64,000 nucleotides of DNA, from the NCBI GenBank assembly GCA_947652115.1, contig OX393572.1, positions 10,604,594 through 10,668,593 of the forward strand. The letters run 5' to 3'. Source of the DNA: Blastomussa wellsi (lineage: Eukaryota; Cnidaria; Anthozoa; Scleractinia; Plerogyridae). Of the stretch, positions 34,091 to 43,114 are shown piece after piece. The notes under the pieces were generated by a model. The model was not told the DNA's origin and searched no databases. It saw nothing but the letters and a program-made list of their open reading frames with translations. Every line of letters begins with the position of its first letter. The first letter of the stretch is position 1. The position numbers and the translations under genes were made by a program.

Positions 34091-34869
34091 CTGTTGAAAA
34101 AAAAAAACACATATAGGTTACAATCGACAAAAACTGGTTGTTCACAAAAATTGATTGAATTCTTTTTGTACGAGGACTTAATTATGAAATAGAGATATAA
34201 CACATGTGCATAAGATGAAGTTAGGACTGATGAAAGTCAAGTAAGATATGAAGTCATTTGTAATTTATTAGAGCGCTTAAAAGGAAGCCAGTTACATTAT
34301 TCACGGGATCACGGGCCATCCCGAGCAGTCAAGATGGCTACATCTCGACCACTCGGGTAGCCAATCACAGCACGCGATTTGCTTCATCTTGACCACTCAC
34401 GGAGTCAGTCACATAAATGCGGCTAAATGTAATTTAGGCGAGGTTAAACGCGAGACAATGTTGGCCAGCGGTCTAATGCGCGAATCCGGGATGCCCCAAG
34501 GCTTTGCAGATGCTCAGCATTTTTACAGGTCTCCTGCTGAGGTCAAGACGTTTGCTTGCGTTACCTTTCGCTAGCTGGGACATCGATCGCTTTTACTCCC
34601 GTCCCTCCCATCCCTCTTGGTAAGTATGGGTAAGCTTGATGATTTCTTTCCACTGAGTTTTTGCTCAGTGTGACGGTGCTTGGTGGTTGCCGTTCACAGA
34701 GTTCTCATGGTTACTGTTCGCACCTGTTTCAGACACCTTCCCCACACTCATCTTTTGGTAACGAGTTTAATAATTTGTGTTCTCGGGCCAAAAATCATCA
34801 CAGCGCCTTTCTTCAGCTTGTATTATAAATCAGATCTTGGCAAACTTTCAAGGCAACCTGTTTGCTTAC

Positions 34870-35101
34870 CTTGCCTCATTGTCTAAAGTTATCTTACAAT
34901 GTTTATTTCCAGCGTAGGAAAATTCCATTCTTCTTGCTTGTGGTATATTAACCATGGAAAACACGGTTGACCATTTATTAAACACAGATCCTCTCATCCA
35001 CCACGAAACAGTTAAGGCCCTAAAGTCCAACACGACCGGGATCGAAACCAAATCTTGAGACCGGGTGCCAGTGAATTTGAGGTAATAGTCCCAGGGTCTC
35101 T
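34870..35101 (-). CDS. Concanavalin/pentraxin-like domain, N-terminal exon
   Basis: This exon is too short for an ATG-bounded ORF call; I read it from the acceptor TTTTTTTCAG at 35102-35103. It encodes about 77 aa beginning R-P-W-D-Y-Y-L-K-F-T-G, then ALTVSWWMRGS and STVFSMVNIP, the early beta strands of a LamG/pentraxin jelly roll. It starts in phase 1 and ends in phase 2 (A-AG|GTAAGC). The split Arg codon is completed by the next exon at 34090, so the two halves join in frame. It follows the FReD exon across an intron that holds the palindromic element at 35404-35810. Confidence 0.8.
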
Positions 35102-35403
35102 CTGAAAAAAAAAACCGCGGTAATTAAGCATCAAACGAAGAGGAGTTATAAAGAAACCGTTTGAAAACGGTCAGGAAGAAATTAGATTTTTGCCAACTTA
35201 ATAGGCCGCGAGGTATGGCATTTATAGGAAAGTTATTTTGTGTGGATTCGAGAGCGCTAGAAGCATAGTAATACGGCTAACGACATCCCCAGCTGTAACA
35301 TGTCACTTCCGCCAAGATAAAAATCAATATGCTAACAAGTCAATACTTTTACAAGTCGTTTAGCTGTTTCAGCAAAAGTCTTAAAGGTCATCTGAACCCT
35401 AAT

Positions 35404-35810
35404 GCCTGGTTTTCACTAGCGACGGAGTCGGAGTCAGAGTCGTAAGAAAGCTTACGACCCAGTGAAAATCGAAAATTGGAGTCGTAAGCGGAGTCATAAG
35501 CACGACGGATTTTCTTCCGATTCCGCTTATGACTCCGTCGATTACACTCTAGTGAAAATTGGATTGTCGGAGTCACAAGCAGAAGCGGAAGAATAAACCA
35601 ATCACATTGCTAGTTTCAGGCACTCCGAGTACTTCCTTTCTGCTTGCGACTTCAACAATCTAGTTTTCATTAGATCGTCACCGACGGAGTCATAAGGGGA
35701 ATCGGAACTCTGCTTCCGACTCCGTTGATTTCAGTGATTTTCACTGGATCATGACGCTTACGACTCCGCTTACAAATCCGACTCCGACTGAGCCGCTAGT
35801 AAAAACCAGG
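35404..35810. repeat. Foldback element with reiterated GACTCCG core
   Basis: Ends GCCTGGTTTTCACTAGCGAC and GCCGCTAGTAAAAACCAGG. The interior consists of repeated, both-orientation GGAGTCGTAAG / CTTACGACTCC motifs joined by AGTGAAAAT spacers. About 407 bp, non-coding, in the intron just after the FReD exon. Confidence 0.85.
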
Positions 35811-36087
35811 GGTAAATATTCCAATGCCTCTCCCCCACCCCCCACCCCATGCACTACTCTAGCACACTGTTAAATAGTTCTCCTGCCATGGAAAAACGTT
35901 ACCAGTCCAGTTGAGCTCCAGCCACAGCACAACAGCTTATGCGTTCGTCACCAAACATTACAATACAGTAGATGGACACGATAGAGAAATCATTCGAAAC
36001 AAAACGGGATGCGATGGAGGAAAGAAACAGAAGCCCCCCAATTGCAATCTAACTCTCTAATACAATAAACAAGCACTTAAAATATAC

Positions 36088-36714
36088 CTCGGAGGGTTCT
36101 TATTTTCATTGTTGTTCGTTTCAGGGGGTGTCCGCTACCTTTCCAGCCATGCCATGACACGCCCAGCTGCGGAGAGGGCACATAATGGCCATTAAGAAAT
36201 GCGAGTCCACACGCTTTGTACCACCAGCCCCCACCGTACGTCTGGGAACAATGTAATGTTGTATGTTGGTCATTATCTTGATCGATGGTGCTAAACGGCA
36301 GGTTGTTGAGAGCCGAAAGTGAATCGTTAGCTGTACCAGAATATCCATCCACAAAAAGTTTGTATTTCTCAATCTCGGAGTGAATTGAAAACTCTCTGTA
36401 GGATGCATGTGCTTTTTCTCCATTGAAGTCTTCAATTTCAACCAGGAGCTGTTGATTCATTGACGAAAGGCGATGCATCTTTTCATTTCCGAGCCAGAAA
36501 TCGGTGGACAGATTTCCAAATCCGTCCTTATACTCGTTCCAGTCTCTATTAGCAAAGTCAGTGGCGTCATTTGAGCGCTGTTGAAGAACAAGCCATCCGC
36601 CGCCATTTGTTTCTTGATCGCAAAGAACTTGGAAGACTCCATCATTATCTGGGTCAATGTTGTACAAACCTGATGAGGTGAATCCCTGGTGCAGTAATTC
36701 GAGACAATCATGCC
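36088..36714 (-). CDS. Fibrinogen-related (FReD) domain exon
   Basis: One exon of 627 nt codes for a complete fibrinogen C-terminal-like domain (~208 aa). Visible hallmarks are the N-terminal D-C-L-E-L, the GGGWLVLQQRS core, W-N-E-Y-K-D-G-F-G with F-W-L-G-N-E, a DQDNDQH calcium-site-like stretch, and the C-terminal GGGWWYKACGLAFLNGHY block. Cys are placed as expected for the family's disulfides. Known of the family: FReDs bind acetylated sugars or proteins in ficolins, tenascins and invertebrate lectins. Acceptor is a T-rich tract ending TTTTTCAG, phase 1; donor is G|GTATAT, phase 1. Reading through the acceptor to an in-frame ATG at 36748 gives a short hydrophobic leader (MKTLALYLCFSG) that might be the real start. 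Confidence 0.9.
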
Positions 36715-36939
36715 CTGAAAAACACAAATAAAGAGCAAGTGTTTTCATACAAATTGTGAGAAATCTAACTCTTCACCCCACTTTGCTATAATCGGAAAAA
36801 TAATTAAGAACTGAGGGAAGAGCTCTGAGCGTGAAAACAAACTATGTTGAAATAGATAATCATATTCTTCTTAATAAGATGCTGCTCTGAGAATTCGGTG
36901 AGACATTGATACTATATGCTTTATTTGGTTTATGATCTT

Positions 36940-37758
36940 AAAGTGACTATGAAATGAAAAAATGAGCTATTGAAAAATAAACTTATTTGAAAGGCCTTAG
37001 AAATGGAGAAAAATTACGTTTTCCTTTTTGTGATATATCCTCTCGTTCCAGAGTTATTCAAGATTTTTGTATTATGCAAATTAGGTAGCGATGACATCAT
37101 AAGGTGTGATAGTATGGGTGTAAAAACGCAAAATATGGCATATCTCTGCAAGTAATGATGCAATGCAATTGGAACTTTGCGAGCACATTGCATCCTAAGA
37201 AATACACCTCTTGATACATTATTTGATGTTGCTATGGCTACAATCTTGGTTCCATTCTCTTTGCTATTTAAATCAAATATTACTCGTTTGCGACTGTAAT
37301 AGGGCAAATGACTGATCTCATTTAAAGCGTGCGCGATGCCCATATTGCACTAGCTCTCCTAATTAACCTTCAGGAAGTGGACGATGTATGCTCAAGATCA
37401 AATACAGAGATAACTATTCCTGTATGTTAGAGATGTCGGACTGGATGTGTTGCCATAGCAACACCAAAATATACACCATCTGATGTATTTCTTAGGCTAT
37501 AACATGCTCACCAAGTTTCAATTTCATTGGATCATTACTTGCAGAGATATGCCAGAGATATTTTGTGTTTTTACACCCATACGATCACACTTTGTGACAT
37601 CATCAGTACCTAATTTGCATAATTCGAAAATCTTGAATATCTCTGGAACGAGAAGAGACATCACAAAAAGGAAAACGCCATTCTTCTTCATTTTTAAAGG
37701 CCTTTCAAATAAGCTTATTTTTCAATAGCTCGTTTTTTTTTCATTTCATTGGCACTTT
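36940..37758. repeat. Very large foldback element (~820 bp)
   Basis: Arms of ~270 bp: AAAGTGACTATGAAATGAAA ... TGAGCTATTGAAAAATAA, pairing with TTATTTTTCAATAGCTC ... TTTCATTTCATTGGCACTTT. Further pairs include AAAGGCCTT / AAGGCCTTT and ATGCAAATTAGGTA / TACCTAATTTGCAT. The ORFs in both arms are translations of the repeat. Lies just upstream of the FReD exon. Confidence 0.85.
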
Positions 37759-37759
37759 A

Positions 37760-38717
37760 ATTATTGTCGTTTCTTTCATCAAACGAATTGGGCAACATTT
37801 GGAAGGTCGTCAACCAAATTGAATTCACGGACACCAGGTGCTTCCCTGAATGAAACCTCAAGACCTTTTTTCGTGGACAAAGTACTAAAACAGAGCCTGG
37901 AAACCAGAATCATGACAAGTGAGAATCAGGGAAGGCAACCGTTTTGGGTTTTAGAGACGTCACAAACAAATAAAAAAATGCCTTACCTACAAAACTTGAG
38001 TTTGTCTCTACCAAATTTTCTAGGGCGGAAAAGTAAAGGACTACCTATTTAAAAAGTAAAGAAACAGATTTTAATTTTAGTTCGTGAATAAAGAACTGTC
38101 ATGCTAATAAACTACACAGAAATTTTTTATCTACCTTTAATCTGTTTGAAGGGAAGATCTTGTAGTATTAAAATGCAAAACCTTTGATATGAGTTTCCAT
38201 CACTCTTTTGCGTATGAAAGAGCTTGAGTCAGGAGTTCAGACAGAGGAAAAGGAAACAATCCAAGAAGGGAAGAGTTTGGGTGCAACATAATTCTCTTGT
38301 TCTACCAACATTCCACAATTTACTTGTCATATATTTCTTTTGTAGCCCTCTTAGAAGACCTTGGAATGGTCGTTTTGCAAATACAAATATCGCGCAAATG
38401 TATATATTACTCTGCATGATAATTTGTATAATGAATTGTCCAAGGAACATTGTCTCCCGTTCTCAAGGGTTTACAAATATCTGCCACTCCTCATCTTCTT
38501 GTCGCTGTGGATTTGTTTTCTTAGGGTTTTGCAGTACGATTGTCTCCCTAGATCATTCAGCCATTAGAATATAAGTAAGTGGTAAGGGTATAAATACCTC
38601 AACCAAATTCAAAACAGATACGATTTGAAAAAAAGATTCATATGTTGTCAATAGTTCAGAAAAGCCACATGAGGCACGATCTATTAAAAACTGAATGCAA
38701 TTAGCTGACGTTATGTA
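37760..38717. other. No gene recognised
   Basis: AT-rich DNA between two foldback elements, upstream of the mosaic gene. A promoter or signal-peptide exon for that gene could be here or further right, but I cannot identify one. Confidence 0.5.
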
Positions 38718-38975
38718 ATATATCAAACACGAGAGACAGTGTTTCATCACATTTCCAAACACCGAGAAGAGACTTGAAAATACAACGCGCAGCGGAGAAT
38801 TTTTGACGAACGTCGAAATGTTTGGAAATGTGATGAAAAACTCTCACGAGTGTTTGATATATCTTCTCAATCGAAACTAAAACTACGGAGAAAACGAAGA
38901 AGCAAAATCGTAAAAATCTATGCTAATTTTCTGATTTCCTTTGTTTTAGCTTGATAAATTATTAATGAGTTAAAG
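38718..38975. repeat. Foldback MITE family A, copy 2 with 3' extension
   Basis: Hairpin 38718-38862 (ATATATCAAACACGAGAGAC ... CGAGTGTTTGATATAT) followed by ~110 bp (ACGGAGAAAACGAAGAA..., CTGATTTCCTTTGTTTTA) that also follows the 58-kb copies. The mobile or amplified unit is therefore longer than the hairpin. Confidence 0.85.
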
Positions 38976-38979
38976 AAAT

Positions 38980-40765
38980 CCATTTTAGGTACTCAAATAT
39001 TTAAAGAAAGATGCCCAATGGATCTTATTCTAAGAATAATCAGTGAGAGCTAAACTCGAGTTTTGATTTTCTAAAATGTTTAGTGATACTGGAACTAAAC
39101 CTGATAGTACGAAAACATTGCGATCTTTTAATTTTGAAATGTTTTTTATATATATTATCCCTTAGTATTCCTAACTAAAAATAACAATCGACATTAGTTC
39201 TCTTTGCAAATACCAAACACAACTAAATACGGATCATCGTGACTGTTTTTATTTTATTTTAAGCTGGATAAAATCCCTGGTAATAAAATGCAATTTTTTG
39301 GAAAGAACATCAATTGAATCATTCCGTTGTTATAATTAACTCTAAGTGGATTGCTTTCTGTTTAATAAATAATACGACAAATAACATCCTTTGAACTTGA
39401 AGTTTTAAAGCTGTTTTACTGAAAATTCAAATACTCAGTGATCTAGAGGCCGAAAGTAACGAATCCCGGTCATTTTCCAAGAAGAGTAGATGTGAAAAAT
39501 ACATTAATAACTCAAGCTAACTCAGTGAAAGGCCCCAGCAAATAGCAAGCATAAGGCTATTGTAATTTGTTATTATTGCATGCTCTCAAATGACACCAAA
39601 TTTGTTGAATAACAAATGAATAAAAACGTCCCTTCTGAAGAATACAATATGTAATCACAAACATACCAGGCATCTTTTAGTCTAGTTTGGAGAATTTTAT
39701 ATGTCAAAAATCTATCTAATATTTGAACCGGGGAGTTACTTTCTGACGAATGTAAAAATTGTGGTCCGCAAAGCAAGATTTGTCCGGAAACACGATAAAC
39801 CTGAATTTATCAACTTAAATTATATTTATCTACTTAAAAACTCAATAAAAGCTGAAAGATCTTGAAAAGGCTCCAACTTAATTCCAGTGGCAATTCTAAG
39901 CCGTAAACTTTACAACGCAATGGCAGTCATATATAAATTAAACCAAAACGAAACGTCGTATGGAAAACGATAAACGTTAAAATTTCTAAAAGTAGATTTG
40001 TATGGCTCTTACCAAATAGGCGACGCTTTTACCGATAGTCATGATGAACACGCATTCCTGATATAATTAATTGCGACGACATGCATTTCTTTGCTGTTTT
40101 TAGATTCAAGGAAGATAAAGTTGTATCAGTGTGCGATGTTACGATTGTGTGCTCTGGTATAGCGAAAATAGCATGCTGCTGTGAATCAATTCAAATGGAT
40201 TTTGTTTATTCACAAGGTTATTTAGTTAGTTAGTGAGTCGTTATGTTAAATTTCATAATCTAAAAAATCGCTAGGAGGTTCCCGATATCCAAAATCACGA
40301 AATAAAAGAGGCTTGAAAACTAATAAGTTATCAGCTAAAAAGTACAACTCTAAAAGGTTGAGGTAACTGAATTCAGGCGCACGGGAAGCAAATAATCTCA
40401 CTATGTATATATTGTGCGATTGGCAGCTGACGGTTTTGAAGGTCCAGTGCCTTATATTCATGCTACAAACAATAGATGAATGAACTTGCGAGATAGTTAT
40501 CAATAGATATCAGTGAACAAATGAAATTGGTTGGTTTAGAGGATTGGATTGCATATTTCGTATATATAATTCATGCACTAAGTAGAACGTGTTTGCACGC
40601 TCATGAAGCACACTTATAAATTATCATCGAAAAAAATTATGAGTTCTTATGCATTCCGAATACGTTTTCCCACAATTATCGAGGAAAAATGTTTTACCTC
40701 GGACCTTGCTCCTGAGTATATAGATCGCGTACTAGATGAATGTAATACACGCAGACGCAACAGAA
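38980..40765. other. No gene recognised
   Basis: AT-rich, with scattered short ORFs of low-complexity composition. No domain, repeat pair or splice-consistent frame was found. Confidence 0.5.
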
Positions 40766-40767
40766 TA

Positions 40768-40924
40768 AAGGTGGATTTCCACTGTCGCGTAATTTTTTAC
40801 GTGCATAAATAAAATTAGAGACGATGTATGGAAAACTTGCGTACACGTTTACGCTAGTCGTTCATACATTGTCTCTAATTTTTTTACGCACGTAAAAAAA
40901 TACGCGACAGTGGAAATCCACCTT
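40768..40924. repeat. Hairpin MITE, 157 bp
   Basis: AAGGTGGATTTCCACTGTCG at the left and CGACAGTGGAAATCCACCTT at the right, with inner TTAGAGACGATGTATG / CATACATTGTCTCTAA. Nearly complete palindrome. Confidence 0.9.
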
Positions 40925-41093
40925 AAAATTAACACATCGTATGTTCAGAAGGGCAAAATCTCTTATAAGATAACTCAATCATCAAATGGTTTTAAAAGTT
41001 GGTTTATCAATATACTATTAAAAGGAAAACGTCCTTTTCAAATTTCCCCCGTCGATTTACAGACTGATTACGTTATAAGTTAGTTATCCAAGG

Positions 41094-41935
41094 TCAAACT
41101 TTGCAAATAAGAATTTTCGTCATCACTTTCACTTCATCTTGAATTGCCTTTTTCCTCCAGCAATAAAGAATGGGAATTAATGACGATGACATTAATACGA
41201 AAGTTGCTGACACATGCCAACCTAAAATGGAGGATTTTGCCGAGGTCTTGGTCACCAAGGCGTTTACGTTAATATAAACCACATGAGGCGAATAACACAG
41301 AATAAACAAGAGCAAGATGTGCAAAACGGTCGAAATCGATTTTTGGTACTGCAAGGTAACGGCCGACTGAGCAAAACATTGGCTGGATTGGTGTAGCTGT
41401 TGAAGGCGAATTATTTGGAAGAATTTGAAGTATGATAAAGAGGTTGTTGCAAAGCATATTACGGTCAAAATTCCCAGCAAAAGAGGTTCCCAGCTTTCAC
41501 ATTAAGGTACGTTGCAACGAAAGAAGCCATAAACGGCCTGCTAAGTACAAAATTGGAAGAAGAGCAAGTACTCCATAAATGTTACAAGCACGGCGAGGAG
41601 ATATGAGAGATCGGCGGCTTATGTGGAACCATCTTTCTATCGCCATAGCAGTGATCGTTTCAAAAGTAACGGTAGCAAAGTATCGACTGGCGACTGATAT
41701 TCACTGCGATTATTACAATGCAGTTCAGTCTTCCAAACATATAGCCCGCATATAGTGGCTGAAGAAGAATGTAGGAAGGAGTTCTGAAAGACGTTTTCCT
41801 CCATATTGCTATCAAAATTAAGGCATTTCCCACCACTGCAAGAAGCGAAAACACAGGGTTTATGGCTCCCAGAGGCAAGGCTGGTATTCCATGTACTGAA
41901 ATGTCATAATTCTCGCGAGTTTTCTGGAAGGATGG
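41094..41935 (-). pseudogene. Rhodopsin-like (class A) GPCR pseudogene
   Basis: Three reading frames each give part of a seven-helix receptor. TM1 is at ~41870-41810 (L-L-A-V-V-G-N-A-L-I-L-I-A-I). After R-T-P-S-Y-I-L-L-Q the TM2 region is missing. TM3/TM4 are at ~41665-41530 with T-A-M-A-I-E-R-W in place of D-R-Y. TM5-TM7 are at 41480-41094 with F-I-L-C-Y-S-P-H (CWxP site) and S-S-L-I-P-I-L-Y-C-W (N-P-x-x-Y site with N to I). The frameshifts, the TM2 deletion and the altered motifs make it non-functional. Single-exon GPCR expansions are common in cnidarians. The ligand cannot be inferred. Confidence 0.85.
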
Positions 41936-41939
41936 TCGT

Positions 41940-42945
41940 TTATCGAGTTACGGAGGAATTCACAGAATTAAAATTAATGATGCTCAATTGGCGCTTTTAC
42001 AAGACCACTTTCTCTAAACAAATTGGGTTTGCCATACCTAAATGCACTTTTGCAGAAACACTGATTGTGGCTTCTCCTCAGTTTCAGTCAGTTAAAAACG
42101 ACTTGTTGTAAAGTACTCAACCCAAAGCAATCCGCTACCAAGATATGCAACGGAAAAAAATCCCAATTCAAGTTCAAGCTTTATTTTTATTTATATGTTA
42201 TTATTTATGTAATATGGTGGATAGGGAACTAATCCTTTTTGTAAGTAATGCACTGTCACATGATAATGTACGCATCGCTTGTAAGTTCGTAAGTGTAGTA
42301 AGAATTATTTTCTGTAATTTGTGGTTTGTTGAAGATGTACAATAGACACTATTTTGTAAAACAAATTGTTTTCTGTTTGCGTATCGACACCGATCAACAG
42401 TGAGAGGGTGCATACACAGTATTCCTCTTTAACGTTTCTATTTCTGTTTTGAGTTTTTATTTACGGTCCTTTTCTATTCCTTCTTACGTTCCACCAAGAA
42501 CAAGTGATTTCGAAATTCACTTTTTATAACCTTAATTTTTTCTGGGGTTTAATGGATCACTGTGGTAGTTTAGTGGTGAGAGAGTACAAGTACAAGTTTC
42601 CTTTTTTCCTATTAAGTATCGCTAAAATGGAAACGCGCATTAGCGACTCTCGTTTTATCAGTTTTACCTCTTTATGCCCTTACAGCGCGAGTTTCAATAG
42701 CGTCGTAAAACCAAAACCAAATTATCACTCCGGCCAATCACAAAGGGCGCAGGGAATCCAGTGAAGCAATCAAAATAGAGGCAATTACACTTAGCCGACA
42801 CAAAGCGCGGGAAAATGTTCGCGCGCGAGTCACGATTGGTTTTGGTTTTACTGTTTGAAAAAGTACTGCCACATTTCTAAACCAACCACTGAGCGCAGTT
42901 ATGCAAAACCAAAGCAATTCGCTAATTACTTTCTACATTCGACTG
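41940..42945. other. No gene recognised
   Basis: AT-rich sequence with no domain-bearing frame or clear repeat. Confidence 0.5.
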
Positions 42946-43110
42946 ACAAACAACACTTCGCATGACTCTGATGATGACCATCATGACTTCCGCTCAGTCA
43001 CTGTCACCAACAACAGTCCTTCTCAGGACTACCCTCACCCGGATGATCAAACTACACGATCGACTGTTACCCCCGGGTTCAAACCATTAACTGTATTTCA
43101 ACACTTGGTT
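42946..43110 (+). repeat. Hammerhead-bearing retroelement terminal fragment (core deleted)
   Basis: TGACT-CTGATGA (42963-42974) and AGTCA (42996-43000) are spaced like stem I strands around a hammerhead. The CTGATGA box is perfect, but the GAAAC-GTC half is absent. The downstream CAACAACAGTCCTTCTCAGG, ACCCGGATGATCAAAC and GGTTCAAACC resemble a dispersed coral repeat I recall as Penelope-related. The ORF through it is not a gene. Confidence 0.5.
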
Positions 43111-43114
43111 GAAA

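Larger units (their letters stand above)
1..36748 (-). other. Gene span: multidomain extracellular mosaic protein (22 exons seen, 3' end outside window)
   Basis: Overall locus of the exons listed separately below. Seen: 22 minus-strand exons with matching AG/GT sites and compatible phases (5,683 coding nt, no internal stops in the parts I translated). Module order is FReD, concanavalin-like, half LamG, TLDc, F5/8C x2, concanavalin-like, MAM, F5/8C x3, Cys-rich, LamG. All module borders are phase 1, the usual sign of exon-shuffled extracellular proteins. Inferred: a secreted or surface adhesion/recognition protein. Not seen: a clear signal-peptide exon, a transmembrane segment or the stop codon. 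The locus could be two adjacent genes, with a split most plausible in the Gypsy-bearing gap between 24518 and 18680. Introns make up over 80% of the span and carry nearly all the mobile elements. Confidence 0.6.

Noticed and set aside
37014..37728. ORFs of 109 and 81 aa on opposite strands that resemble each other
   Set aside because: They are the two arms of the foldback at 36940-37758 read on opposite strands.
40246..40503. First exon or signal peptide of the mosaic gene
   Set aside because: The 85-aa frame has no N-terminal hydrophobic leader and no phase-1 donor that would fit the FReD exon.
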